Source: Xylanibacter ruminicola Ga6B6 (lineage in GTDB: Bacteria; Bacteroidota; Bacteroidia; Bacteroidales; Bacteroidaceae). From it: a stretch of DNA of 64,000 bases. Position numbers and translations under genes: made by a program. The notes below the pieces were generated by a model. It ran no database searches. It was not told the origin of the DNA and worked only from the letters and a program-made list of their open reading frames with translations. Position 1 is the stretch's first letter. The number at the start of each line of letters is the position of its first letter. Below are positions 45,311 through 55,417 of the stretch, piece after piece. The DNA lies in contig NZ_JHXD01000013.1 in NCBI RefSeq assembly GCF_000687715.1, forward strand, positions 29,234 to 93,233, given 5' to 3'.

Positions 45311-48300
45311 ATGAGAAAAAAAACATTGTCAACAAGAAGCGTACAGCTGCTACTGGTGAGCTGTATGTTGTTACTCATGGGAGTAGGTGCTTGGGCACAA
45401 AGCCCCCAGACTATCAAAGGCACCGTGCTGGATAAGAACACGCACGAGCCGATGATAGGTGTAAGTGTGCTGGTGCAAGGAACATCGAATGGTACCGTTA
45501 CCGATTTCGATGGCCATTTTACACTGTCGGGTGTAAAAGCCAGTGCCACCATCCAGTTTTCGTTTATCGGTTACAAGAGTCAGTCGTTACCGGTAGCCAA
45601 GGCTCATGGTGAGATTCTGATGAGCGAAGACGACAAGACGCTGAGTGAGATTGTGGTTGTGGGCTATGGCACACAGAAGAAGGTGAATCTCTCGGGTGCG
45701 GTGTCGGCTGTTGATGGCGAGAAACTGGCTGCTAAACCATCAAGTAATGTGCTGGATGCCATGCAGGGCGAACTGCCTGGTGTGGCTGTGCTGCGTAGCA
45801 GTGGTGAGCCAGGTAACGAGACCAGTGGCATGCGTATTCGTGGTTTCTCATCGGTCAACTCTACCTCAACACTCGTGCTGATAGATGGTGTAGAGGGCGA
45901 CTTGTCGCTGCTCAATGCTGATGATATCGAGAGTATCTCGGTGCTGAAAGATGCCTCGGCCTGTGCCATCTATGGTGCCCGTGCTGCTGCAGGCGTGGTG
46001 CTGGTTACCACTAAGAATGGTGGTGAGGGCAAACCCAAAATCAGCTATAGCGGTTATTATGCCACCAACCTGCCTGGTAACATGCCTGAGCGCCTGACTG
46101 CCTGGGAAGAGCAGGAGTGGATCAACATCGGTCGCCAGAATCAGGGTGGTAAACCTGAGTGGAACCCAGAGCAGTCGAGCTGGGTGGGCAACCGCAATTT
46201 TAACTATCGTCCTAACAACACCAATGGTCGCTGGGATCAGTTCTCGGCCACTAACTGGGTGGACGAGGGTACGCGTAATCACTCCGACCAGACCAATCAC
46301 AGCATCTCGGTGTCGGGTGGTTCAAAGAATATCAACTACCTGATTTCGGGCAACTACTTCTATAAGAATGGTATGCTGAAGTATGGTAAAAACGATAATA
46401 CCCGTGTGAACCTGCATGCCAAGGTGAATGCCGAACTGAATAAGTACATTGCCGTGGGTGTGAACATGCAGTACCAGTCGAAGAAAAACAACGCGCCTTC
46501 GGCGGGTGCAGGTGCTATTCTGAATAACCTGTATGGCTCGCGTGCCCGACAGCTGGTGTACAACCCAACCGACGACGTGAACTACGATGCGAACCCCTAT
46601 AACGGCGACCTGCAGTTTAACCCCATCCAGGTGATGAAGGAGGGCGGACAGTCGGAAACACTTTATGAAACCTTTATTGGTAAGGGCGACCTGACGATTA
46701 AAAACCTGGTGAAGGGGCTGCGCATCAACCTGAATGCCAGTCGCCGTGCTGGCTATTATACCGGTCGTACCGAGCGCCATTATCTGGTATGGTATGGCAT
46801 GACTGGCAATAATGTTCGTCAGACTTATAATAATCCCAACTCGCTGTATCGTATCAAAAACAACGATTTCCACGATCTGTTTGAGGCTACCGTGAACTAC
46901 GAGCTCGACGTGAAGCGTCATAACTTCAAACTGTTGGCTGGTACTTCGTATGAGAACTACCGCAAGGACGAGTTCTCGGCTACCGCCAAGAACATGAACT
47001 CTAACGATTTCTATTCGTTCAACTATTACGACACAGCCGAGGCTACCAACACCACGCTGGGGGATAACATCGCCCCATGGTCGATGATGTCATACTTCGG
47101 TCGTCTGAACTACAACTATGCCGATCGCTATCTGTTCGAGGCCAACATCCGTTACGATGGTTCATCGCGCCTGGCTCCAGAGAAGCGTTGGAAGGCTTTC
47201 CCTTCAGTATCGGCTGCCTGGCGTATCAGTCAGGAAGAGTGGTTCAAACTCGACTGGGTGAGCAACCTGAAACTGCGTGCCTCGTGGGGACAACTTGGTA
47301 ACGGTGCCATCCTGGGGCTCTACGATTATATCCCTACCATCGCTCAAAGCACGGTGTATATGGGTGAGAAGTCGTATTATCAGAGTCAGCTGGCCTCGAA
47401 AGATAAGACTTGGGAGACCATCGAGACCACTAACGTGGGTATCGACTTAGGTTTGCTGAATGGCCGATTGAACGCTTCTTTCGATTATTATTGGAAGTAC
47501 AACAACGACATGTTGTCGAAACTGCAGTTGCCACACACCATCGGTATCGGCATTCCTAATGTGAATGTTGGTAAGCTGAAGACATGGGGATGGGAGTTCG
47601 AAGTGAAGTGGAACGACCGTATTGGCGACTTCAGCTATCAGGTGGCATTCAATATCTCTGACGCTCAGAACAAGTTGATGGAATACGACGGTGCCGATGT
47701 GATTTATGCGGGAACAGTAGGATTGCTCGAAGGCTATGCCATGAACACCATCTGGGGATACAGAACCGATGGCTACTGGAGCAGTCTTGATGAGTACAAA
47801 CAGTACAAGCAGGACCATCCTGGCTACAAGTCGTTCAGCGATGGTAAGGTGAATGGTGGTGATGTGCGCTATCTTGCGCTGCCTGATAAGGATGGTAACA
47901 TAGGTCATCAGGTAGGTGCTGGCGATGGAACCAAGGAAAACCACGGCGACTTGGTATATCTGGGCGATGCCAACGGACGTTATCTCTACGGCCTGAACCT
48001 CTCGGCTCAGTGGAAGGGTTTCGACCTCTCGATGATGTTCCAGGGCGTGGGCAAACGCAAACTACTGATAGATACCGAAGCCATCGCCCCCTTTGGGCGC
48101 ACCTACCAGATGCCTTGGACCATCCATCGCGACTATTGGACTGAGGATAATCAGCAGGCAGCATGGCCACGTCTTTACAACTATAATGGCGATATGTTCA
48201 ATTTCCAGCCATCAGATAAGTGGGTGCAGAATGCTGCTTATCTGCGACTGAAGAACATCACACTGGGCTATACCATCCCCGTATCTAAGCGTTATATCCA

Positions 48301-48448
48301 GAAACTGCGCGTCTATATCAGCGGTAACGATGTATGGGAGAAGTCAAGCATCCTGAAGGTGTTCGATCCAGAGTCGGGCAACAATGTGGGACGTAACTAC
48401 TACCCCTTCTTCCGTACCTGGGCTTTTGGCGTAAACGTGACTTTGTAA
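45311..48448 (+). CDS. SusC/RagA-family TonB-dependent outer-membrane receptor
   Basis: A 1045-residue SusC protein: signal peptide, carboxypeptidase-regulatory-like domain (about 35-110; IKGTVLDKNTHEPMIGV), a VVVGYGTQKK TonB-box-like region, plug domain (about 130-240; SVLKDASACAIYGARAA) and a barrel ending in WAFGVNVTL. With SusD it captures and imports oligosaccharides. Its SusD partner follows after 30 nt and the enzymes after that, so this is the transport core of the utilisation locus. Confidence 0.96.
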   Translation: MRKKTLSTRSVQLLLVSCMLLLMGVGAWAQSPQTIKGTVLDKNTHEPMIGVSVLVQGTSNGTVTDFDGHFTLSGVKASATIQFSFIGYKSQSLPVAKAHGEILMSEDDKTLSEIVVVGYGTQKKVNLSGAVSAVDGEKLAAKPSSNVLDAMQGELPGVAVLRSSGEPGNETSGMRIRGFSSVNSTSTLVLIDGVEGDLSLLNADDIESISVLKDASACAIYGARAAAGVVLVTTKNGGEGKPKISYSGYYATNLPGNMPERLTAWEEQEWINIGRQNQGGKPEWNPEQSSWVGNRNFNYRPNNTNGRWDQFSATNWVDEGTRNHSDQTNHSISVSGGSKNINYLISGNYFYKNGMLKYGKNDNTRVNLHAKVNAELNKYIAVGVNMQYQSKKNNAPSAGAGAILNNLYGSRARQLVYNPTDDVNYDANPYNGDLQFNPIQVMKEGGQSETLYETFIGKGDLTIKNLVKGLRINLNASRRAGYYTGRTERHYLVWYGMTGNNVRQTYNNPNSLYRIKNNDFHDLFEATVNYELDVKRHNFKLLAGTSYENYRKDEFSATAKNMNSNDFYSFNYYDTAEATNTTLGDNIAPWSMMSYFGRLNYNYADRYLFEANIRYDGSSRLAPEKRWKAFPSVSAAWRISQEEWFKLDWVSNLKLRASWGQLGNGAILGLYDYIPTIAQSTVYMGEKSYYQSQLASKDKTWETIETTNVGIDLGLLNGRLNASFDYYWKYNNDMLSKLQLPHTIGIGIPNVNVGKLKTWGWEFEVKWNDRIGDFSYQVAFNISDAQNKLMEYDGADVIYAGTVGLLEGYAMNTIWGYRTDGYWSSLDEYKQYKQDHPGYKSFSDGKVNGGDVRYLALPDKDGNIGHQVGAGDGTKENHGDLVYLGDANGRYLYGLNLSAQWKGFDLSMMFQGVGKRKLLIDTEAIAPFGRTYQMPWTIHRDYWTEDNQQAAWPRLYNYNGDMFNFQPSDKWVQNAAYLRLKNITLGYTIPVSKRYIQKLRVYISGNDVWEKSSILKVFDPESGNNVGRNYYPFFRTWAFGVNVTL

Positions 48449-48472
48449 GAATTGAAGAATTGAAAAATTGAA
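48448..48472. repeat. AATTGAA tandem repeat between SusC and SusD genes
   Basis: Three AATTGAA-containing 8-bp units start at 48448, 48456 and 48464 in the 30-nt spacer. This AT-rich stretch probably keeps the SusD start free of structure. Confidence 0.5.
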
Positions 48473-48478
48473 GTTATT

Positions 48479-50152
48479 ATGAAACAAAATATATTCAAAT
48501 CAATAAGTGCTGTGGCTATGGCTTGTGGAGCCATGATGCTGATCAGCTGCGAGTTGGACCGCCTGCCAGAAACAACACTTGCCGATAATACCTTCTGGCA
48601 GAGTGAGACCGACCTGCGTGGTGCTTGTAATAAACTATATGTGGATTTGCCTGGTTTCGACCACGACCGTCGTGCCGACGATATTATCGGCACAGCAGCC
48701 AATGGCACATCGAGCGGCAACTGGAGTCTGCCTTCGACATCAGGCGACTGGACCAACCCTTATAATAAGATAGGTATCTGTAATAACATCATCACCAAGG
48801 GCAGTCAGGCGCCTTTGAGCGATGCCCAGAAGAACCGCTGGATAGCCGAGGCTTACTTCTTCCGTGCTTTCCACTTCTTCGATCTGGTAAAGAAATATGG
48901 CGATGTGCCCCTGATACTGAAGGCTTTCGACTCTACTGGCGATCTTGATATCAAGATGTCACGCACACCCCGCGAAGAGGTTATCCAACAGTGCTATAGC
49001 GACTTGAAGTTTGCCGAGGAGTGGTTGCCCGAGATTGATGCCGTGAGCAGTGATGCCGATTGGGGGCGCGTATCGAAGTCGGCTGCACGTGGCTTGATGA
49101 TGCGTATTGGCCTCTACGAGGGTACATTTGCTAAGTATCATGGTTTGACCAGCGACCCGAAAGCACATCTCAAGGTGGCAGTAGATGCTGCTGAGCGTAT
49201 CATCAATAGCGGGAAGCATGCGCTTTATCCCGATTATCAGAAACTGTTCTACTTTGATGGCGAAGGCCGTCAAAACAAGGAGAACGTGTTTGTAAAGGTG
49301 TATGGTCCTAATGGTGCCGGTGCTACCATCATGCATGGTAACTCGCGACAGTTGGAGAATGGCGTGAGCATTACCCGTCAGGCAATCGACCAGTATCTTT
49401 ATACCGATGGTCTTCCTCGCGAGAAGAGCGCCCTGGCGATGATACCTGAGACCCGCTACGACGATGTGTTCGAAAACCGCGATCCACGTCTGGCTATGAC
49501 TATCTATCATAAGGACGAGGAGGCCTACAAAGGCGGCTATACCCCGTTCAGCAATCAGCATGGCAATGGCTATGGCATCAAGAAGGGCTTTATGCTCGAT
49601 GAGTGGACCACCAACAGCAAGGAAACGGTTGATAAGATGATGATCCGTTATGCCGAGGTGCTGCTGTCGTATGCCGAGGCGCTGTATGAGTTGAATGGCA
49701 GCATCACCGACCAGCAGTTGAACCAGACGGTGAATGCCGTACGTGCCCGTAGTGGTTTTAAGGCTAAACTCACCAATGACTTTGCCAAGCAGAATGGTTT
49801 GAACATCCTGGATGAGATTCGTCGTGAGCGCCTGGTAGAGTTTATCGACGAAGGTCTGCGCTACAACGATATCATCCGCTGGAAGATAGCCGAAAAGGTG
49901 CTGCCAGTAACCATGCTCGGACTGAAGTATCATGAAGACGACACCAGTGCCCAGCGCGAGGACTTGCAGAGCAGGCTGACCACCGAGGGCGGAATGTATA
50001 AGGGCCAGAAAGTGTGCGATCAGGCCGATATCTATGTGATAGAGGAGGCTGGAACACGCTCGTTTGATACCGGCAGAGACTATTATTACCCGATACCAAC
50101 CTATGAGATTGCTACATCCGAAGGCAATGTGGTACAGAATCCCGGCTGGTAA
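48479..50152 (+). CDS. SusD/RagB-family nutrient-binding lipoprotein
   Basis: A 557-residue surface lipoprotein with lipobox MLISC (Cys22). The start ELDRLPETTLADNTFWQSETDL and the helical RWIAEAYFFRAFHFFDLVKKYGDVPL segment are typical of SusD; the C-terminus has INLDEIRRERLVEF-type residues (LDEIRRERLVEFIDEGLRYNDI). It caps the SusC barrel and binds the polysaccharide fragments to be imported. Confidence 0.96.
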   Translation: MKQNIFKSISAVAMACGAMMLISCELDRLPETTLADNTFWQSETDLRGACNKLYVDLPGFDHDRRADDIIGTAANGTSSGNWSLPSTSGDWTNPYNKIGICNNIITKGSQAPLSDAQKNRWIAEAYFFRAFHFFDLVKKYGDVPLILKAFDSTGDLDIKMSRTPREEVIQQCYSDLKFAEEWLPEIDAVSSDADWGRVSKSAARGLMMRIGLYEGTFAKYHGLTSDPKAHLKVAVDAAERIINSGKHALYPDYQKLFYFDGEGRQNKENVFVKVYGPNGAGATIMHGNSRQLENGVSITRQAIDQYLYTDGLPREKSALAMIPETRYDDVFENRDPRLAMTIYHKDEEAYKGGYTPFSNQHGNGYGIKKGFMLDEWTTNSKETVDKMMIRYAEVLLSYAEALYELNGSITDQQLNQTVNAVRARSGFKAKLTNDFAKQNGLNILDEIRRERLVEFIDEGLRYNDIIRWKIAEKVLPVTMLGLKYHEDDTSAQREDLQSRLTTEGGMYKGQKVCDQADIYVIEEAGTRSFDTGRDYYYPIPTYEIATSEGNVVQNPGW

Positions 50153-50184
50153 ACAATAAAAACAAACTCAAAAGAAGCTTATTT

Positions 50185-50784
50185 ATGAAAAAGATATATC
50201 ATATAATTGCTTGTGCCTTGTGCACAATGATAATGGGCATGTCGCTCTCAAGCTGTAGCGATGATGCCTGGGGAAACGATAATCCCGAAACAGAGAATGT
50301 GTTCTACTTCGGCTTTGAAGACTGGGGCCGACTGAACAATGGTGTGGGCTATACCGTAGCTCAGGGACAGACGGTAGAGATACCTGTTCAGTTCTGGTGT
50401 GCGGGCTCGCGTGCTTTCGATGCTGAGGCTTTTTATTATGTAGATAGCCCACTGACGCTGGGCACCGACTTCCTGATTGTTGATGCTGATGGCCATCAAC
50501 TGCAGCAGGACGCCAAAGGTGCTTTCGCCATGACATGGCAGCTTACGGGCACGGATACAACCAACAACCATCGTGTGCAGCACATCTACCTGAAGGCGCT
50601 TAACGGTGCCAAGGGCGATGTAACGATCACTACTTTCGACCCGAAGGATGTGGATGCTGATGGTAAGGTGAGAATCTCGAATGGCTCGACCGATGGCGTG
50701 ATCTATACGCCTAACAACATCAATAGTCAGTACGAGGTACATTGCTTTACACAAAACTACAAGGTAAAAGTAACTATTCAGTAA
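50185..50784 (+). CDS. Small lipoprotein in SusE position (putative surface glycan-binding protein)
   Basis: A 199-residue lipoprotein: signal peptide with LSSC lipobox (Cys24) followed by an acidic DDAWGNDN stretch that fits the Bacteroidota surface-export signal. The rest looks like one or two beta-sandwich modules (FYFGFEDWGRL, VEIPVQFWCAGS, HCFTQNYKVKVTIQ). I do not recognise the family with certainty. Genes in this position after SusD commonly encode surface glycan-binding proteins, which is inferred here from position alone. Confidence 0.7.
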   Translation: MKKIYHIIACALCTMIMGMSLSSCSDDAWGNDNPETENVFYFGFEDWGRLNNGVGYTVAQGQTVEIPVQFWCAGSRAFDAEAFYYVDSPLTLGTDFLIVDADGHQLQQDAKGAFAMTWQLTGTDTTNNHRVQHIYLKALNGAKGDVTITTFDPKDVDADGKVRISNGSTDGVIYTPNNINSQYEVHCFTQNYKVKVTIQ

Positions 50785-50793
50785 TTACTTGGT

Positions 50794-53700
50794 ATGATAA
50801 AGAATAGGTTAGTTGTATTCATACAGTTGGTTTTGTTAGTTGCCGAGGCAGGTGCGCAGTCTATTTGGGACAGCGCGCACCTGGCCCAGGTGAAATCCTG
50901 CCTGGAGCAGCCGGCCTATGCTACGGCCTATCACCAGCTGATAAGCAGTGCCGACAGGCTGATGACTGCCGAACCTGTGTCGGTGATGATGAAGGAGAAA
51001 GCAGCTGTGAGTGGCAATAAACACGATTATCTGAGTTTGTCGCGCTACTATTGGCCTGATCCCAACGAACCGGATGGATTGCCTTATGTGGTGCGTGATG
51101 GCGAGTCGAATCCCGAACTCGAACATTATGATCGTCCCAAACTGGCTGAGATGGCTGGACGTGTCACCACCCTGGCGCTGGCATGGTACTTCAGTAACGA
51201 CGAGCACTATGCCCAGAAAGCTACCGAGCAGTTGCGGGTATGGTTCATCAATAAGCACACCCGTATGAATCCTCATCTGAACTATGCCCAAACCATCCCA
51301 GGTAAGTTTGGCGGTATGGGGCGCTGCTATGGGGTGATTGATGGCTACTCTTTTGTAGAGATGCTGGATGCGGTGCAATTGTTAGAGCATTCAAAAGCGT
51401 TTACGGTCAACGATTCTAAAAGCATGAAGCGCTGGTTTGCCCAGTTCTTGAATTGGATACTGACCAGTAAACAAGGTATCGAGGAAGGGCAGCAGTTGAA
51501 TAATCATTCTACGGCGCGCGATGTTCAGGTGATAGCCTATGCCAGATATGTAGGTCATCAGAAGGTATTGAAACAGTATCTGAGTGAATTCTTTACCAAG
51601 CGAATGGTGCCACAGATAGCTCCTGATGGCAAACAGCCCCGTGAACTGCGTCGCACGTTGGCTTTCGGCTATTCGCAGTATAACCTGAGTCATATCATCG
51701 ATGTGTTTCAGATAGCGCGCGCTGCATCGTTCAGCATGCAGCCCGAAGCGTTACCGCTGTTAGAGAAAGCCGCCGATTTCCTGGCCCAGTATTTGGGAAA
51801 ACAGGTGCAGGCGTGGCCTTATCAGCAGATTAGCGAGTGGGACTATAAACAAAACCTGTTTGCCAAAGACCTGTATCGCTTGTATCTGTTGGATACGAAA
51901 CGCTCTGATTATCTGCGTTTGGCGCAGCAGCATGTGGTGAAGCATTTTGCCGATAGGTTCTTCCTGCTGTATTACCAACCAGGTAGCATGGATCATGCCT
52001 TTGCGGCTGCCGACACACAGTTGCGCTACCTGCTGGAGAATACCGAGGCTGCTCGACAGCATGCGACCGACAAAAGTAGGATGATGCCACGCTGTGTGGA
52101 GAAAGACGGCTCTTTGCGTCTGGTTGGCATGCGCGACTGGTGCTCGGGCTTTTTCCCTGGCTCGCTATGGCAGATGTATGAGTACTCGAAAGATGATTTC
52201 TGGCGTGAAAAGGCAGCAGAGAACACGTGGCTGATTGAGAACGTGAAGTATCATGGCGGTACGCACGATCTGGGATTTATGATGTACAACTCGTTTGGTC
52301 AGGCTTATCGCTTGACTGGCGATCAGGCCTATCGTGATGTGGTGATCCAGTCGGCTAAGACACTTGCCACGCGTTTCAACGAGCGGGTGGGGTGTATCCG
52401 CAGTTGGAGTTGGGGCACGCCCGACCGTTGGCAGTTTGCTGTGATTATCGACAATATGATTAATCTGGAACTGCTGTTCGAGGCGTCGCGACTCACCAAC
52501 GACCGGCGCTATTACGACATGGCAGTGAGTCATGCCAATACCACACTGCAAAATCATTTCCGTGAGGACGGCTCGTCGTATCACGTGGTTGACTACAATC
52601 CCGAGAATGGTAAGGTCATCAAGCGTATCACCCATCAGGGACTGTTCGATGAGTCGGTGTGGAGTCGTGGTCAGGCATGGGGTTTGTATGGGTTCACCAT
52701 GTGCTATCGATATACCCATGATGAGGCGTATCTGCGCCAAGCTCAGAAAATTGCCCGTTTCTTCTTTGGTCAGCAGCAGATGCCGACCGACCTGATACCT
52801 TATTGGGATATGCGCGATCCTGCCATTCCCAATGCTCCTCGCGACGCATCAGCGGCAGCTGTCTTTGCGTCGGGACTCTATGAACTGGCCACTTTTTCTG
52901 ATGCCCAACAAGCTCAGGAATATCGGCGTATCGCTGATAAAATCATCTCGTCTTTGTTGTCAGGATATCGGTCTGAACCTCATACCATGAAAGGCTTCCT
53001 GCTTCTACATTCTACAGGCAACTATCCTGCCAAAGATGAGATTGATGTTCCTATTAACTATGCCGATTATTATTTTCTGGAGGCGCTGCACCGCTCGGGC
53101 TGGCAGACGGCTGACTGGCCGACGAGGAGCCTGAACGATGGTTGGACATTCGAGGGAACACCCGTTAATCTGCCACATACGTGGAATGTCGATGCCTATA
53201 CGGTGAAGGACTACCAAAAGGGTACTTTTACTTACGAGAGGCAACTGATGTGGAAGCGAAACGACCATGAAACGTGGCTGAAGATAGATGCGGCCTTTAA
53301 ACATGCCGAGGTGCTGGTTAACGGACATACCGTTGGCCAGCACGTGGGCGGTTATACGGCCTTTGCCTTTAACCTCACGCCTTATCTGCACGAAGGTGCT
53401 AATACGCTACAGGTAAAAGTGGGTAATCAGGATGAGACCATTGTCCCCATCTCGGCTGACTTTACCTTTATGGGCGGCATCTACCGTGATGTGTGGCTGG
53501 TAGAGAAGGCACCACAGCATTTTGAACTGTTGGATGGCGTGAACGTGACTGCCGACACTTGTCAGGTGACTGTTGACTGTAGGGTGGTTGGGGCTGCCGA
53601 CTGTGAGGTGACGACCAGATTGCTGGATGCCGAAGGATATCTGCTATCGGAAAGTAGAAAACAGGCGGCAGATAGTATCCGCCTGGAATTACCCCTGCCC

Positions 53701-55416
53701 AAGCAGCCTCGACTGTGGTCGCCCGAAACACCTTACTTATATAAGGTGGTCACCACACTTCAACGTGGTGACGGTAAGGTGGTTTTCGACCGCGTGGAGC
53801 GTTATGTAGGTATCCGTTGGTATGCTTTCGATGCCGAGCGGGGCTTTCTGCTGAATGGTCAGCCCTATAAACTACATGGTGTTTGTATTCACCAGGACCA
53901 GAAACCTTTCGGTATCGCACTCGATGACGATCAGCATCGCCGCGATTTCCGTTTGATGAAGGAGATGGGCGTCAACTTTGTGCGCCTGGCACATTATCCT
54001 CAGGATGAGGCCCTGTTGGAGATGTGCGACCGCGAGGGTATGCTGGTATGGGAGGAGATTCCTGTGGTGGATATCGTACCCGAAGGCGATGCCTTTGCCA
54101 AGAATTGCGAATGTCAGTTGCGTGAGATGATTCGACAGCATAAGCACCATACCTCTGTGATTCTCTGGGGCTATATGAATGAAATCCTGTTGCAGACGCA
54201 ACGCCGTTATCAGGGGGCACAACTGGATGCTACCATTCAGCGCACACTGCAATTGGCACGTCGCCTGGAGGATATCGTTCGTAAAGAAGACCCGACACGT
54301 GTGAGCGTGATGGCATTTCATGGTAGCAACGATTATAATAAGGTGGGCTTGAGTGATATCCCCCAGGTGGTGGGTTGGAACCTTTATCAGGGTTGGTATG
54401 GTTCGGATATGCATGATTTTGAGCGCTTCCTGGATCGCCAGCATCGTCAGCAGCCGTCGCATCCTATCATCGTGAGCGAGTATGGAGCAGGTAGCGACCG
54501 CCGACTGCATCAGCCTGTCAATGCCGTGGCGTTCGACTTCTCGATGGAATACCAGCAGCGTTACGCCGAGCATTACCTGCCTGTGATAGAACAAACACCC
54601 TATGTTTGTGGCGCTGCTTATTGGAACTTCATCGATTTTGCTTCGGCCAATCGTGATGAGTCGATGCCCCGCATTAACAATAAAGGTCTGGTAACCAACG
54701 ACCGTAAGCCTAAGGACATTTATTATTTCTTCCAAGCCTCATGGTTGCCGAAACCGGTGGCTCACATTGCCACACGCGACTGGTCTGAACGTACTTTGTT
54801 TGAGTGCGTGATGCCTGTGAAAGTATATTCAAACCAGTCGGAAGTAGAGCTGATACATAATGGCCGCTCGTTAGGCAGAAAGAAGGTTGAGAACCATCAG
54901 GCTGTGTTTGATGTGGTCTTTGCCTGTGGCAGGAATACATTGCATGCCGTTGCTGACGGTGTGGAGGATATGACCATCGTAAATTATGCACAGCCTTCTG
55001 GCGAGATAGCTGTGAATGTGGGGAGTAACTGCTATTTCCAGTCGGATGCCTCTGCACTTACTTGGTTGCCCGACCAGCCATACCGCGAGGGTAGCTGGGG
55101 GTATATCGGTGGTCAGGCTGTTCAAACGCAGACGGAGATACAGCTAACGGCTGATGGCCCGCTCTACCAGACCATGCGCGAGAATATGGAGGCTTATTGC
55201 TTTGACGTGCCGACTGGACGGTATGAGGTTGAACTGTTGCTGGTAGAACCTCGCAAGTCCCAATCGTCGAGTGCTTATCTGCTAGGCCGACAGGATGCAC
55301 GAGGTGGTGGTGTGGCTACACGACGCAGACTTTTTGTGAATCATACCGGTAGCCGTCTGGTGATTCCTATGGCATCGGTTACTGCTTTGTCGGGTATTAA
55401 AATAAGGAGATTATAA
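50794..55416 (+). CDS. Trimodular enzyme: alginate-lyase-fold polysaccharide lyase - GH88 - GH2
   Basis: A single 1540-residue frame with signal peptide (about 1-22). Module 1 (about 45-400) is an alginate-lyase-superfamily (PL5/PL38-type) domain with Asn237, His238, Arg286 and Tyr293, spaced as in lyase A1-III. Module 2 (about 425-770) is GH88 unsaturated-glucuronyl hydrolase with Asp492 (GTHDLGF) and Asp553 (AVIIDNM), 61 apart as in the Bacillus enzyme. Module 3 (about 775-1540) is GH2: jelly roll, Ig-like, TIM barrel with acid/base Glu1130 (YMNEIL) and nucleophile Glu1229 (IIVSEYGAG), then DUF4982-like and malectin-like ends. It would cut a uronic-acid polymer, remove the unsaturated end and then the next beta-linked sugar, in the periplasm. 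Exact substrate unknown. Confidence 0.88.
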   Translation: MIKNRLVVFIQLVLLVAEAGAQSIWDSAHLAQVKSCLEQPAYATAYHQLISSADRLMTAEPVSVMMKEKAAVSGNKHDYLSLSRYYWPDPNEPDGLPYVVRDGESNPELEHYDRPKLAEMAGRVTTLALAWYFSNDEHYAQKATEQLRVWFINKHTRMNPHLNYAQTIPGKFGGMGRCYGVIDGYSFVEMLDAVQLLEHSKAFTVNDSKSMKRWFAQFLNWILTSKQGIEEGQQLNNHSTARDVQVIAYARYVGHQKVLKQYLSEFFTKRMVPQIAPDGKQPRELRRTLAFGYSQYNLSHIIDVFQIARAASFSMQPEALPLLEKAADFLAQYLGKQVQAWPYQQISEWDYKQNLFAKDLYRLYLLDTKRSDYLRLAQQHVVKHFADRFFLLYYQPGSMDHAFAAADTQLRYLLENTEAARQHATDKSRMMPRCVEKDGSLRLVGMRDWCSGFFPGSLWQMYEYSKDDFWREKAAENTWLIENVKYHGGTHDLGFMMYNSFGQAYRLTGDQAYRDVVIQSAKTLATRFNERVGCIRSWSWGTPDRWQFAVIIDNMINLELLFEASRLTNDRRYYDMAVSHANTTLQNHFREDGSSYHVVDYNPENGKVIKRITHQGLFDESVWSRGQAWGLYGFTMCYRYTHDEAYLRQAQKIARFFFGQQQMPTDLIPYWDMRDPAIPNAPRDASAAAVFASGLYELATFSDAQQAQEYRRIADKIISSLLSGYRSEPHTMKGFLLLHSTGNYPAKDEIDVPINYADYYFLEALHRSGWQTADWPTRSLNDGWTFEGTPVNLPHTWNVDAYTVKDYQKGTFTYERQLMWKRNDHETWLKIDAAFKHAEVLVNGHTVGQHVGGYTAFAFNLTPYLHEGANTLQVKVGNQDETIVPISADFTFMGGIYRDVWLVEKAPQHFELLDGVNVTADTCQVTVDCRVVGAADCEVTTRLLDAEGYLLSESRKQAADSIRLELPLPKQPRLWSPETPYLYKVVTTLQRGDGKVVFDRVERYVGIRWYAFDAERGFLLNGQPYKLHGVCIHQDQKPFGIALDDDQHRRDFRLMKEMGVNFVRLAHYPQDEALLEMCDREGMLVWEEIPVVDIVPEGDAFAKNCECQLREMIRQHKHHTSVILWGYMNEILLQTQRRYQGAQLDATIQRTLQLARRLEDIVRKEDPTRVSVMAFHGSNDYNKVGLSDIPQVVGWNLYQGWYGSDMHDFERFLDRQHRQQPSHPIIVSEYGAGSDRRLHQPVNAVAFDFSMEYQQRYAEHYLPVIEQTPYVCGAAYWNFIDFASANRDESMPRINNKGLVTNDRKPKDIYYFFQASWLPKPVAHIATRDWSERTLFECVMPVKVYSNQSEVELIHNGRSLGRKKVENHQAVFDVVFACGRNTLHAVADGVEDMTIVNYAQPSGEIAVNVGSNCYFQSDASALTWLPDQPYREGSWGYIGGQAVQTQTEIQLTADGPLYQTMRENMEAYCFDVPTGRYEVELLLVEPRKSQSSSAYLLGRQDARGGGVATRRRLFVNHTGSRLVIPMASVTALSGIKIRRL

Positions 55417-55417
55417 T

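Noticed and set aside
48959..49933. 324-residue open frame antisense to SusD
   Set aside because: Same reason: inside a clear SusD gene, no signal or motif.
53872..54735. 287-residue open frame antisense to the fusion enzyme's GH2 module
   Set aside because: No recognisable family and fully inside a well-supported enzyme; a codon-bias shadow.
50794..55416. Artificial fusion from a lost stop codon between separate enzyme genes
   Set aside because: No second signal peptide, promoter box or start region lies at either junction and all three active sites are intact; a real fusion is simpler, though reads should confirm it.
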